From positions 62,001 to 126,000 of the forward strand of contig NZ_QFBC01000005.1 of the NCBI RefSeq assembly GCF_003122325.1: a stretch of DNA of 64,000 bases, written 5' to 3'. Position 1 is the first letter of the stretch; the number at the start of each line of letters is the position of its first letter. Below the pieces are notes generated by a model that was not told the DNA's origin, ran no database searches, and saw only the letters and a program-made list of their open reading frames with translations. Positions 42,958-52,243 of the stretch are shown one piece after another. The DNA comes from Rhizobium album (GTDB taxonomy: Bacteria; Pseudomonadota; Alphaproteobacteria; Rhizobiales; Rhizobiaceae). The translations under genes and the position numbers were made by a program.

Positions 42958-44247
42958 TCAGCCCCCCACGAACATCATTGCAGGCATTTCCATCAACGTT
43001 TTCAATCGCTTGACGAATATAGCGGCATCCCAGCCGTCGATCACCCGGTGATCGAAGGACGAGGAGAGGTTCATCATCTTGCGCGGCACGAATTGTTGCC
43101 CGTCCCAGTGCGGCCTGACCGCAATCTTGTTGACGCCGACAATCGCCACCTCCGGCCTGTTGATGATCGGCGTGGTCGCCACCGCGCCCAGCGGACCGAG
43201 GGAGGAGATGGTGATCGTCGATCCGGAAAGCTCCTCGCGCCGGGCCGTTCCATTGCGCGAGGCCTCGGCCACCCGGGCGAGTTCGGCAGCGGCGGCATAA
43301 AGCCCCAGTGTCTCGGCATGGCGGATCACCGGCACCAGCAGCCCGTTCGGCGTCTGTGACGCGATGCCGACATGCACGCCGCCGAACTGGCGGATGATTT
43401 CCGCCTCGTCGTCGTAATGGGCATTGAGCGCCGGCTGCTCCTTCACCGCCTTGACGATGGCGCGGATCAGGAAGGGCAGCACGGTCAGCTTCGGCCGGCC
43501 CGCAACGCCTTCGGCATTCATGCGTGTCCGCAGGTCCTCCAGGGCGCTGACATCCACCTCCTCGACGATGGTGATGTGGGGAATATGCGCCTTGGCCTCG
43601 GCCATGCGTTCGGCGATCTTGCGGCGCAGCCCCACCATCTTGATTTCCGTGACGGAGAGATCGGCCCCCGGCGTGGCGGATGGCCGGGCCGTGTCGTCCT
43701 GTTGCTGAAAGGCGTCGAGATCGTCATGGGTGATCCGGCCCGCCGGCCCGGAGCCGCGCACCCGGCGAAGATCGATGCCGGCCTCGCGCGCCCGCAGCCG
43801 CACGGAAGGCGGCGCCAGCGGCTTTTCGCCCTCGGGCCGCCTGGGACCGGCACCGGCAAATGTCCGGCCGAGCGGAGACGGTGCTTCCTTCTCTGAAGCA
43901 GCAGCGACCGGAGCCGGCTTTACACGCTCCTGCTGCCGGACCATCTCCGGCTCGACCACGGTCGGGGGAGCCTGTTCCGCGACGGCCAACTCGCTGTCGT
44001 CTTCGCCTTCGACTTCGATCCGCACGATGTCCGAGCCGATGGCGACCGTTTCGCCGACCGTGGCGCCGAGCCAGATCACCTTGCCGGTGACGGCGGAGGG
44101 AATTTCCACCGTCGCCTTGTCGGTCATCACGGCCGCCAGCAAGTCGTCCTCGCGCACCATGTCGCCCAATTTCACATGCCACTCGGTAAGCTCGGCCTCG
44201 GCAATGCCTTCGCCGACATCGGGCAATTTGACCGAAAACACACCCAT
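42958..44247 (-). CDS. bkdB: Branched-chain 2-oxoacid dehydrogenase E2 (lipoyl acyltransferase)
   Basis: A 429-residue E2. One lipoyl domain (residues 1-80) has the modified Lys in VMTDKATVEIP. A Pro/Ala/Glu-rich linker follows, then the subunit-binding domain (PPSVRLRAREAGIDLRRVRGSG), and the catalytic domain with NLSSSFDHRVIDGWDAA carrying the HxxxD active site. The start at 44247 lies 2 bases after the E1beta stop with GGAGG upstream. It transfers the isobutyryl-type acyl group to CoA. Confidence 0.93.
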   Translation of the reverse strand: MGVFSVKLPDVGEGIAEAELTEWHVKLGDMVREDDLLAAVMTDKATVEIPSAVTGKVIWLGATVGETVAIGSDIVRIEVEGEDDSELAVAEQAPPTVVEPEMVRQQERVKPAPVAAASEKEAPSPLGRTFAGAGPRRPEGEKPLAPPSVRLRAREAGIDLRRVRGSGPAGRITHDDLDAFQQQDDTARPSATPGADLSVTEIKMVGLRRKIAERMAEAKAHIPHITIVEEVDVSALEDLRTRMNAEGVAGRPKLTVLPFLIRAIVKAVKEQPALNAHYDDEAEIIRQFGGVHVGIASQTPNGLLVPVIRHAETLGLYAAAAELARVAEASRNGTARREELSGSTITISSLGPLGAVATTPIINRPEVAIVGVNKIAVRPHWDGQQFVPRKMMNLSSSFDHRVIDGWDAAIFVKRLKTLMEMPAMMFVGG

Positions 44248-44249
44248 GT

Positions 44250-45263
44250 TCAGGCCTCCATGATTTGCTGCAGCGCCCGGCCGACACGATCCGGGCCGGG
44301 GAAATAGTCCCATTCCTGCGCATGCGGATAAGGCGTATCCCAGCCGGTCACCCGAAGGATCGGCGCTTCGAGATTATAAAAGCAATCGCGCTGCACCACG
44401 GCCGCCAGCTCGGCGCCGAAACCGGAGGTCAGCGTCGCCTCGTGAACGATGACGCAGCGTCCGGTCTTCTGCACCGAAGCGACGATCGTCGGTGTATCGA
44501 GCGGCAGCAGCGTGCGCAGATCGATCACCTCGGCATCGATGCCGGTGGCCTCCGCAGCCGCAAGCGCCACATGCACCATGGTGCCATAGGCCAGCACCGT
44601 CACCGCCTGCCCTTCGCGGCGAATAGCGGCGCTTCCGAGCGGCACCAGGTGATGCCCGTCCGGAACCTCGCCGAGATCGTGCTTCTTCCAGGAAACCACC
44701 GGCTTTTCATGATAGCCGTCGAAGGGACCGTTGTAGAGCCGCTTCGGCTCCAGGAAGATCACCGGATCGGGATCGGCAATCGCCGCGAGCAGCAGGCCCT
44801 TGGCATCCGCCGGTGTCGAAGGCACGACGGTCTTCAGGCCGGCGACGTGGGTGAACAGCGCCTCCGGGCTCTGGCTGTGCGTCTGCGCCCCGAAAATCCC
44901 GCCGCCGGTCGGCATGCGCACCACCAGCGGGCAGGTGAATTCCCCGGCAGATCGGTAGCGCAGCCGCGCAGCCTCCGAGACGATCTGGTCGTAGGCGGGA
45001 TACATGTAATCGGCGAACTGGATTTCGACGCACGGTTTCAGGCCATAGGCCGCCATGCCGATGGCGGTTCCGACGATGCCGAGTTCGCTGATCGGCGTGT
45101 CGAAGCAGCGCGACGTACCGTATTTCTTCTGCAGGCCGGCGGTGCAGCGGAAGACGCCGCCGAAATAACCGACATCCTCGCCGAAGACGACGACCTTGTC
45201 GTCGTCGCCCATGGCGATGTCGAGGGCGTTCTGGATCGCCTCGATCATGGTCATCTTCGCCAT
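44250..45263 (-). CDS. bkdA2: Branched-chain 2-oxoacid dehydrogenase E1 beta
   Basis: A 337-residue beta subunit of the thiamine-dependent E1. The N-terminus MTMIEAIQNALDIAMGDDD, VFGEDVGYFGGVFR and FDTPISELGIVGTAIG are typical; VHEATLTSGFGAEL is in the C-terminal transketolase domain. It forms an alpha2beta2 enzyme with the gene just upstream, which ends 3 bases before its start. Valine, leucine and isoleucine breakdown is the expected pathway. Confidence 0.94.
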   Translation of the reverse strand: MAKMTMIEAIQNALDIAMGDDDKVVVFGEDVGYFGGVFRCTAGLQKKYGTSRCFDTPISELGIVGTAIGMAAYGLKPCVEIQFADYMYPAYDQIVSEAARLRYRSAGEFTCPLVVRMPTGGGIFGAQTHSQSPEALFTHVAGLKTVVPSTPADAKGLLLAAIADPDPVIFLEPKRLYNGPFDGYHEKPVVSWKKHDLGEVPDGHHLVPLGSAAIRREGQAVTVLAYGTMVHVALAAAEATGIDAEVIDLRTLLPLDTPTIVASVQKTGRCVIVHEATLTSGFGAELAAVVQRDCFYNLEAPILRVTGWDTPYPHAQEWDYFPGPDRVGRALQQIMEA

Positions 45264-45266
45264 GGC

Positions 45267-46499
45267 TCAATACCCCGCTTCGTGGCGCTGCTTCAAAAGA
45301 TGTGCCGGCATCTGCGCATACACGTCTTCGAACATGTCACGCGGCGACGGTCGGCGGCCGGTATGCAGCGTGCCGATCGCCTCGGCCTCGCGCTGCGCCG
45401 CCAGAACGCCGTCCAGCACCTCGGCTTCCGCCTGCTTGTGCCGTTCCTCGGACCAGAGGCCGCGGGCGATGAGGTGCAGTTTCAGCCGCAGGATCGGATC
45501 GCCGAGCGGCCAGGCATCGCTTTCGGTTTTCGGCCGGTAGGCGGCAGGATCATCGGAGGTGGAATGACCGCCGGCGCGATAGGTGACGTATTCGACGATG
45601 GTCGGTCCGAGATTGCGGCGCGCCCGCTCCACCGCCCATTTGGCGACGGCATGCACGGCAAGATAGTCGTTGCCGTCCACCCGCAGCGCCGGAATGCCGA
45701 AACCGTGGCCACGCGCCGCGAAGGTGCCGGAGCCGCCGCGGGCGATGCCCTGGAAGGTCGAAATCGCCCACTGGTTGTTGACGATGTTGAGGACGACGGG
45801 CGCCTTGTAGGTCGAGGCGAACACCAGGGCCGCATGGAAATCGCTTTCCGCCGTCGAGCCGTCGCCGATCCAGGCGGCGGCGATCTTGCGGTCGTGGCTG
45901 ATCGCCGAGGCCATGGCCCAGCCGACGGCCTGGATGTACTGCGTCGCCAAGTTGCCGGAAATCGAGAAGAAACCGTGTTCCTTCGAGGAATAGAATACCG
46001 GCAGCTGGCGGCCGTGCATCGGGTCCTTGTCGTTGGAATAGACCTGGCACATCATGGTGACCATCGGATAGCCGCCGGCAATCAGCAGCCCCGCCTGGCG
46101 ATAGGTGGGAAAGTTCATGTCGCCGGGTTCCAGCGCCATGCGGAAGGCACAGCTGATCGCCTCCTCGCCCAGATGCTGCATGTAGAACGAGGTCTTGCCC
46201 TGGCGCTGTGCCATCAGCATGCGCGCATCATAGGCCCTGAGCGTCATCATGTGCCGCAGGCCGTCGCGCAGTTCGTCGTCGGTGAGCGTTCCCGCCCAGG
46301 GACCGACGGCCTCGCCCTGCCGGTTGAGGACGCGAATGATCGAGAAGGCGAGATCGCGCATGTCCTCTGGCTTTTCGTTGATCTCGGGACGACGGATGGT
46401 GCCGGCGCGCGGGATCTTCACATGCGAAAAATCCGGCTGGTCTCCCGGCCGCCATTCCGGCTCCGGCACATGCAGGGAAAGACGTGGCGCGTCAGGCAT
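45267..46499 (-). CDS. bkdA1: Branched-chain 2-oxoacid dehydrogenase E1 alpha
   Basis: A 410-residue alpha subunit. The thiamine-diphosphate motif is in AAWIGDGSTAESDFHAAL, ending in the usual NNQWAIST. The YMQHLGEEAISCAFRMAL segment and the phosphorylation-loop equivalent THRAGGHSTSDDP-type sequence (YRAGGHSTSDDP) match BkdA1 rather than pyruvate E1. GAGGAGG precedes the ATG at 46499. It is the first gene of the operon; no Lrp-type BkdR gene is adjacent. Confidence 0.94.
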   Translation of the reverse strand: MPDAPRLSLHVPEPEWRPGDQPDFSHVKIPRAGTIRRPEINEKPEDMRDLAFSIIRVLNRQGEAVGPWAGTLTDDELRDGLRHMMTLRAYDARMLMAQRQGKTSFYMQHLGEEAISCAFRMALEPGDMNFPTYRQAGLLIAGGYPMVTMMCQVYSNDKDPMHGRQLPVFYSSKEHGFFSISGNLATQYIQAVGWAMASAISHDRKIAAAWIGDGSTAESDFHAALVFASTYKAPVVLNIVNNQWAISTFQGIARGGSGTFAARGHGFGIPALRVDGNDYLAVHAVAKWAVERARRNLGPTIVEYVTYRAGGHSTSDDPAAYRPKTESDAWPLGDPILRLKLHLIARGLWSEERHKQAEAEVLDGVLAAQREAEAIGTLHTGRRPSPRDMFEDVYAQMPAHLLKQRHEAGY

Positions 46500-46865
46500 C
46501 GGTTTCCTCCTCCTCGGCAGGAACAACGCCTGCGCCTGCCGGCCGGTTCGATTGCGGCGGCACATGCTGGCGTTCTCCTCTCGCCGGTCTCCTCAAACGG
46601 GCGGTTGCTCCGGCAAAAACTGTTCGCAACGGCGGGCCGAGGCAATGCGGTTTTTCTGAAGCACTGTTCGAATTGAGCCGAAAACCGCCCTTTTGGCGAG
46701 ACCCTTGCGGCCCGCCGCCGATATTCGCAGCAAAAGTGCGATTCACGATGTTTTTACGATCGTTTCGAACCGGAAAGACGGTTCCTGCGTTTCTTTCGGA
46801 CGCCGACCGGCTGGCCAGCGCCGGGTGATTTTACAGAATCGGATTTCAGAGGAGTTTTTGGCGAA
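46500..46865. promoter_or_regulatory. Divergent region bkd operon / mgtC with inverted repeat
   Basis: No gene is seen in these 366 bases. GCGGTTTT at 46647-46654 and AAAACCGC at 46681-46688 form an inverted repeat about 150 bases before bkdA1, which may be a regulator site. Promoters for both divergent transcripts must lie here, but I cannot place them. Confidence 0.4.
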
Positions 46866-47402
46866 ATGGAGCAGATCGTTGCCGACATGTATCACCAGAC
46901 CCAGACACCCTATCCCGTCATCTTCGCACGGCTGGTGGCAGCGATCCTGTTCGGCGGCGTCATCGGCCTGGAGCGCGAAGCGAAAGATCGGCCCGCCGGC
47001 CTGCGGACCCATATCCTCATCAGCCTGGCGGCGGCGATGTTTGCGATCATCTCAATCGAGAGCGTCCACATGCCGGGTTTTGCCGACGACCAGGTGCGCA
47101 TCGATCCGCTGCGCGTCATCGAGGCCGTCACCGCCGGCGTCGCCTTTCTCGCCGCCGGCATGATCGTCTTCGCGCGCGGCGAGGTGAAGGGGCTGACCAC
47201 CGGCGCCGGCATGTGGCTGTCCGGCGGCATCGGCCTGGCGCTGGGTTTCGGCCACTGGTTCATCGCCGCCTTTGCCACGGGCGCTGCCCTTGTCGTGCTG
47301 TTCATCCTTGCCCGCATGCAGGCCGCCCTGGGACAGGTCGCCTCGGAGGTGGAGGAAAAGCAACGCCTGACGACCGCCGGGAATGAAAAAGCCGGCAGCT
47401 AA
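46866..47402 (+). CDS. MgtC/SapB-family membrane protein
   Basis: A 178-residue membrane protein with four to five hydrophobic helices. The N-terminal signature FARLVAAILFGGVIGLEREAKDRPAGLRTHILISL is the MgtC/SapB pattern. Members are linked to magnesium limitation, acid stress and ATP-synthase control. The C-terminus is a short charged tail. GAGGAG lies ahead of the ATG. It is divergent from the bkd operon, with no other transport gene near. Confidence 0.88.
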   Translation: MEQIVADMYHQTQTPYPVIFARLVAAILFGGVIGLEREAKDRPAGLRTHILISLAAAMFAIISIESVHMPGFADDQVRIDPLRVIEAVTAGVAFLAAGMIVFARGEVKGLTTGAGMWLSGGIGLALGFGHWFIAAFATGAALVVLFILARMQAALGQVASEVEEKQRLTTAGNEKAGS

Positions 47403-47410
47403 AATGAAAA

Positions 47411-47440
47411 TCCCCGCGCCGGCGAAAGCCGGCACGGGGA
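47411..47440. terminator. Hairpin with U-rich tail on the minus strand
   Basis: TCCCCGCGCCGGC (47411-47423) pairs with GCCGGCACGGGGA (47428-47440) around a GAAA loop, with one mismatch. Read on the minus strand it is followed by TTTTCATTTT, so it looks like a terminator for leftward transcription. It also lies right after mgtC. Confidence 0.7.
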
Positions 47441-47580
47441 AAGATGGAAGAAGCGCGAATTCAGACCGACGATTCCGTCATCGGTGGCCCGCCAGCAGAA
47501 ACTGCCCCGGAAAATTCCGCCTGGTCTGCCGATTTCCTCACGGTTACCGGCGTTTGCGCCTCCGTCTGTTCCATCTCGCG

Positions 47581-47618
47581 ACAAAAAGACAAAGTGGCGA
47601 TACCTCGTATATCGCCAC
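47581..47618 (-). terminator. Terminator of the glx-glnT-purU operon
   Basis: GTGGCGATA (47594-47602) pairs with TATCGCCAC (47610-47618). On the minus strand the stem is followed by TTTGTCTTTTTGT, a classical U-rich tail. It is about 75 bases after the purU stop. Confidence 0.85.
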
Positions 47619-47694
47619 CCGTTGTTCAGCCACATCCCAAACGTTTCCGGAGGCGAATGGTTCCCGAAAAAAATTCAAGCAGTCGATATTTTTT

Positions 47695-48579
47695 TCAACC
47701 CATGCGCTCGGAAGCGTAGGAGCCCGGGCTCGCCGGGAACACGACGGTACGGTTGCCGTTGATGAAGGTGCGGTGATGGATATGCGCATGCACGGCGCGC
47801 GCCAGCACCTGGCTTTCGACGTCGCGGCCGATCGAGACATAATCTTCCGCACTTTGGGCATGGGTGATACGGGCGATATCCTGCTCGATGATCGGGCCTT
47901 CGTCGAGGTCGGCGGTAACGTAATGCGCCGTGGCGCCGATCAGCTTCACGCCACGCTCATAGGCCTGCTTGTAGGGGTTGGCGCCCTTGAAGCTCGGCAG
48001 GAAGGAGTGGTGGATGTTGATGATCTGGCCGGACATTTTCTGGCACATCTGGTCGGACAGGATCTGCATGTAGCGGGCGAGCACGATCAGCTCGGTGCCG
48101 GTCTGCTCGACCACGTCCATGATCCGCGCTTCGGCCTGCGGCTTGTTGGCCTTGGTCACCGGGATATGGTGGAAGGGAATGTCGTGGTTGACGACCACCT
48201 TCTGGTAATCGAAGTGGTTGGAGATGACGCCGACGATATCGATCGGCAGCGCGCCGATCTTCCAGCGATAGAGCAGGTCGTTGAGGCAGTGGCCGAAGCG
48301 CGACACCATCAGCAGCACCTTCATGCGATGCTCGCTGTTGCGGATTTCGGCATCCATGCCGAAGCGGGTCTTCACGGCTTCGAAACCGGCCCGCAGCTTC
48401 TCCAGCGAGGCGCCTTCCTGGCTGATGAAGGTCAGGCGCATGAAGAAGAGCCCGGTCTCCATGTCGTCGAACTGCGAACTGTCGGTGATGTAGCAGCCTT
48501 CTTCGGCAAGATAACCGGTGATGGCGGCGACGATACCCCGTGTCGATTTGCAGCTCACCGTCAGAACATAATTCGTCAT
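47695..48579 (-). CDS. purU: Formyltetrahydrofolate deformylase
   Basis: A 294-residue PurU, which hydrolyses 10-formyl-THF to THF and formate. An N-terminal ACT domain (YVLTVSCKSTRGIVAAITGYL) precedes the formyltransferase-like domain with the conserved INIHHSFLPSFKGANPYKQAYERGVKLIGATAHYV-type core (Asn, His and a distal Asp in DLDEGPIIEQD). It follows glnT after about 110 bases in the same direction, suggesting it handles one-carbon units released by the glx/gma pathway. Confidence 0.94.
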   Translation of the reverse strand: MTNYVLTVSCKSTRGIVAAITGYLAEEGCYITDSSQFDDMETGLFFMRLTFISQEGASLEKLRAGFEAVKTRFGMDAEIRNSEHRMKVLLMVSRFGHCLNDLLYRWKIGALPIDIVGVISNHFDYQKVVVNHDIPFHHIPVTKANKPQAEARIMDVVEQTGTELIVLARYMQILSDQMCQKMSGQIINIHHSFLPSFKGANPYKQAYERGVKLIGATAHYVTADLDEGPIIEQDIARITHAQSAEDYVSIGRDVESQVLARAVHAHIHHRTFINGNRTVVFPASPGSYASERMG

Positions 48580-48691
48580 CGATCTTCCCTTTCAAAGCAG
48601 GCCTTCGGCGGCTTGCTTAAATCAAATCAAAAGCGCCGGAAAGCCTCCGGCGCCCGCCTCCTGACCGAAATCATCGCCTTGCCCGGCGGCG

Positions 48692-49999
48692 CTAGATATC
48701 CAGCGTCGTCTGGCGCTCCCATTCAGTGAAATGCGAAGCGTAGGCGTTCCATTCGTTATGCTTGAGCTTAAGGAAGGCTGCGGAAAATTCCGTCCCCATT
48801 GCGTCTTTCAGGCGCTGATCGGCGTCGTATTCGCGCAGCGCATCAAGAAGATTGAGCGGCAGGCGCGGCACATTCTTCACCAGATGCCCTTCGGCATACA
48901 TGTCGATGTCGTAATGGGGGCCGGGATCGGCCTTGCTCTTCAGCCCGTTCAGCCCGGCGGCGATGATCACCGCCTGCAGCAGGTAGGGGTTGACCGCGCC
49001 ATCCGGCAGGCGCAGCTCGAAGCGGCCGGGGCCGGGCACGCGCACCATGTGGGTACGGTTGTTGCCCGTCCAGGTGACCGTGTTCGGCGACCAGGTGGCG
49101 CCAGAGGTGGTGCGCGGCGCGTTGATGCGCTTGTAGGAGTTGACCGTCGGGTTGGTGATCGCCGCCAGCGCCGAGGCATGCGCCATGATGCCGCCGAGGA
49201 AGTGCCGGCCCTCGGCGGACAGGCCGAAGTCGGCCGTCTTGTCGGCGAAGACGTTGACCTTGCCGCCCGCATCCCAGACCGAGATGTGGCAATGGCAGCC
49301 ATTGCCCGTCAGCCCCTTGAACGGTTTTGGCATGAAGGTCGCCTTCAGCCCGTGTTTTTCGGCAACGGACTTGACCATGAACTTGAAGAAGGAATGCCTG
49401 TCGGCAGTTATCAGCGCGTCGTCGAATTCCCAGTTCATCTCGAACTGGCCGTTGGCATCCTCGTGGTCGTTCTGGTACGGCCCCCAGCCGAGTTCCAGCA
49501 TGTAATCGCAGATCTCGGCGATGACGTCATAGCGCCGCATCACCGCCTGCTGGTCGTAGCAGGGTTTTTCCGCCGTATCGAAACTGTCCGAGATCGCCGA
49601 GCCGTCCGCCGTCACCAGGAAGAATTCCGCCTCGACGCCGGTCTTCACCCGCTTGCCCATGGCCGTCGCTTCGGTAACCAGCGCTTTCAGCACGTTGCGC
49701 GGCGCCTGTGCCACCAGCTTGCCGTCCATCATGCAATCGGCCGCCACCCAGGCGACATCCTTCTTCCACGGAAGCTGGATCACCGAAGAGGCATCCGGCA
49801 GGGCGAAGAGGTCGGGATGGGCCGGCGTCATGTCGAGCCAGGTGGCAAAGCCGGCAAAGCCGGCGCCTTCCGCCTGCATGCCGGATATCGCCTGGGCCGG
49901 CACCAGCTTGGCGCGCTGGCCGCCGAAAAGATCGGTATAGCTGATCATGAAATATTTGATGCCATGCTGTTTGGCATAGCCTGCAAGATCCAGTGTCAT
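48692..49999 (-). CDS. glnT: Glutamine synthetase III-type enzyme GlnT, probable gamma-glutamylmethylamide synthetase
   Basis: A 435-residue enzyme of the glutamine-synthetase fold. GVEAEFFLV and GNGCHCHISVW are the metal and glutamate motifs; NRTHMVRVPGPGRFELRLPDGAVNPYLLQAV is the C-terminal ATP/ammonia region. Rhizobial GlnT is poorly active as a glutamine synthetase, and close homologues (GmaS) join methylamine to glutamate. The gene sits between glxD and purU, as expected for GmaS in an N-methylglutamate pathway. AAGGGGAA precedes the ATG. Which amine is used cannot be read from sequence. Confidence 0.88.
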   Translation of the reverse strand: MTLDLAGYAKQHGIKYFMISYTDLFGGQRAKLVPAQAISGMQAEGAGFAGFATWLDMTPAHPDLFALPDASSVIQLPWKKDVAWVAADCMMDGKLVAQAPRNVLKALVTEATAMGKRVKTGVEAEFFLVTADGSAISDSFDTAEKPCYDQQAVMRRYDVIAEICDYMLELGWGPYQNDHEDANGQFEMNWEFDDALITADRHSFFKFMVKSVAEKHGLKATFMPKPFKGLTGNGCHCHISVWDAGGKVNVFADKTADFGLSAEGRHFLGGIMAHASALAAITNPTVNSYKRINAPRTTSGATWSPNTVTWTGNNRTHMVRVPGPGRFELRLPDGAVNPYLLQAVIIAAGLNGLKSKADPGPHYDIDMYAEGHLVKNVPRLPLNLLDALREYDADQRLKDAMGTEFSAAFLKLKHNEWNAYASHFTEWERQTTLDI

Positions 50000-50162
50000 A
50001 TGTTCCCCTTTTGGATTTTCGAGACACTTATGGTCGATGCGGATGGGAGTGTTCTCCTCATCCTGATCCCTCCCCGAGACCGGGGAAGGAAACGCTTACC
50101 TGTCATTCGGGTCCGCGCATCGCCTTCCGTCTCCTCCTTACGGGAAGCTTGGCTGGAACCGA

Positions 50163-51491
50163 TCAGAACCCGCCTTTTCCGGGTATCCAGCTGGTGCCGG
50201 CCAGCGGCACCTGGGCCATGGCCGAGGCTTCGATCGTCAGCGCGCAGAGATCTTCCGGCTCGAGATTGTGGACATGGTTCTTGCCGCAGGCCCGCGCGAT
50301 GGTCTGCGTCTCCAGCGTCATGACCTTCAGATAGTTGGCGAGCCGCCGTCCGGCCGCAACCGGATCGAGACGCTGCGACAATTCCGGGTCCTGCGTGGTG
50401 ATGCCGGCCGGGTCCTTGCCCTCGTGCCAGTCGTCATAAGCACCGGCGGTGGTGCCGAGCGCGTTGTAGTCCGCCTCCCAGCGCGGATCGTTGTCGCCGA
50501 TGGCGATCAGCGCCGCCGTACCGATGGACACGGCATCGGCACCGAGCGCCAGCGCCTTGGCCACATCCGCACCGGAGCGGATGCCACCGGAGATGACGAG
50601 TTGCACCTTGCGGTGCATGCCGAGATCCTGCAGCGCCTGCACGGCCGGGCGGATGCAGGCGAGCGTCGGCATGCCGACATTCTCGATGAAGACTTCCTGC
50701 GTCGCCGCCGTACCACCCTGCATGCCGTCGAGCACCACGACATCGGCACCGGCCTTCACCGCCAGCGCGGTATCGTAATAGGGACGCGCACCGCCGACCT
50801 TCACATAGATCGGCTTTTCCCAGTTGGTGATTTCGCGCAGTTCCAGGATCTTGATTTCCAGGTCGTCCGGGCCGGTCCAGTCGGGATGCCGGCAGGCGGA
50901 GCGCTGGTCGATGCCCTTCGGCAACGTGCGCATATCGGCGACGCGGTCGGAAATCTTCTGGCCGAGCAGCATGCCGCCGCCGCCGGGCTTGGCGCCCTGG
51001 CCGATGACGATCTCGATAGCGTCGGCGCGGCGCAGGTCGCGCGGGTTCATGCCGTAGCGCGACGGCAGGTACTGGTAGACCAGCGTCTGCGAATGGCCGC
51101 GCTCCTCCTCGGTCATGCCGCCGTCGCCCGTCGTCGTCGAGGTGCCGGCCAGCGTCGCGCCGCGCCCCAGCGCTTCCTTGGCCTGCCCGGAGAGCGAGCC
51201 GAAACTCATGCCGGCGATGGTGATCGGGATCTTCAACTCGATCGGCTTCCTGGCAAACCGCGCGCCGAGCACGACACTCGTCTCGCATTTCTCGCGATAG
51301 CCTTCGAGCGGATAGCGCGAGATCGAGGCACCGAGGAACAACAGGTCGTCGAAATGCGGCACCTTGCGTTTGGCGCCGCCGCCGCGGATGTCGTAGATGC
51401 CGGTCGCCGCGGCCCGGCGGATTTCGGAGGTCGTAAAATCGTCGAAGGTGGCCGATTTGCGCGGTGTGGTCGGCGGGTTCTGATAGCTCAT
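50163..51491 (-). CDS. glxD: GlxD: glutamate-synthase-type FMN protein (probable N-methylglutamate synthase subunit C)
   Basis: A 442-residue protein corresponding to the FMN-binding central domain of glutamate synthase. Recognisable segments: GGMTEEERGHSQTLVYQYLPSRYGMNPRDL, GQGAKPGGGGMLLGQK, IYVKVGGARPYYDTALAVKAGADVVVLDGMQGGTAA, and VISGGIRSGADVAKALALGADAVSIG. With GlxB and GlxC it forms a split glutamate-synthase-like complex; in methylotrophs the same trio is MgsABC, which makes N-methylglutamate. It starts 10 bases after the glxC stop. Confidence 0.9.
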   Translation of the reverse strand: MSYQNPPTTPRKSATFDDFTTSEIRRAAATGIYDIRGGGAKRKVPHFDDLLFLGASISRYPLEGYREKCETSVVLGARFARKPIELKIPITIAGMSFGSLSGQAKEALGRGATLAGTSTTTGDGGMTEEERGHSQTLVYQYLPSRYGMNPRDLRRADAIEIVIGQGAKPGGGGMLLGQKISDRVADMRTLPKGIDQRSACRHPDWTGPDDLEIKILELREITNWEKPIYVKVGGARPYYDTALAVKAGADVVVLDGMQGGTAATQEVFIENVGMPTLACIRPAVQALQDLGMHRKVQLVISGGIRSGADVAKALALGADAVSIGTAALIAIGDNDPRWEADYNALGTTAGAYDDWHEGKDPAGITTQDPELSQRLDPVAAGRRLANYLKVMTLETQTIARACGKNHVHNLEPEDLCALTIEASAMAQVPLAGTSWIPGKGGF

Positions 51492-51500
51492 GGTCTTGCC

Positions 51501-52187
51501 TCAATAAGCATCGGCATTGTCGATGTGGAAATTGTAGAGCTTGCGGGCCGAGCCGTAGCGCTTGAACTCCTCCGGCCGCACATCGGCGACACCCGCCTTG
51601 TCCAGCAGGCCGGCGAGGATTTCGAGATGTGCCGGCCGCATCTCCTTCTCGATGCAATCGGCGCCTAAGCTTTTCACCGCGCCGCGCACGAAAATACGCG
51701 CCTCGTAGAGGGAATCGCCCAGCGCCTCGCCGGCATCGCCGAGCACGACGAGATTGCCGGCCTGGGCCATGAAGGCAGACATGTGGCCGATATTGCCGTG
51801 CACGACGATGTCGATGCCCTTCATCGAGATGCCGCAGCGCGACGAGGCATTGCCCTCGATCACCAGCAGGCCGCCGCGGCCGGTGGCGCCGGCATACTGG
51901 CTGGCATCGCCCTTCACCACCACCGTGCCGGACATCATGTTTTCGGCCACGCCCGGGCCAGCCGACCCATGGATGGTGATCGTCGCCTGCTCGTTCATGC
52001 CGGCGCAATAATAACCGACGCTGCCCTTCACATCGACGGTGACCGGCTGGTCGACGCCGACGGCAACGGCGTGGTGCCCACGCGGATTGATGACTTCGAA
52101 ATGGGTATCGTTGCTGCCCGAGGTGAGATCGTGGAGGGCCTGGTTGAGTTCGCGCAATGGCGTGACCGCGAGGTCTATGACCGGCAT
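51501..52187 (-). CDS. glxC: GlxC: glutamate-synthase beta-helix subunit (probable N-methylglutamate synthase subunit B)
   Basis: A 228-residue protein of the GXGXG beta-helix type found at the C-terminus of glutamate synthase. The repeat pattern is visible (ATITIHGSAGPGVAENMMSGTVVVKGDASQ, GGLLVIEGNASSRCG, VVHGNIGHMSAFMAQAGNLVVLGDAG). I used the ATG at 52187; a GTG at 52247 overlapping the glxB stop would add 20 residues. It should bridge GlxB and GlxD. Confidence 0.88.
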   Translation of the reverse strand: MPVIDLAVTPLRELNQALHDLTSGSNDTHFEVINPRGHHAVAVGVDQPVTVDVKGSVGYYCAGMNEQATITIHGSAGPGVAENMMSGTVVVKGDASQYAGATGRGGLLVIEGNASSRCGISMKGIDIVVHGNIGHMSAFMAQAGNLVVLGDAGEALGDSLYEARIFVRGAVKSLGADCIEKEMRPAHLEILAGLLDKAGVADVRPEEFKRYGSARKLYNFHIDNADAY

Positions 52188-52243
52188 GGAACTGTCCTTG
52201 TCGTCGTCTTCAATCGAAATAACGGGCGAAAAACCGGGGCGGA

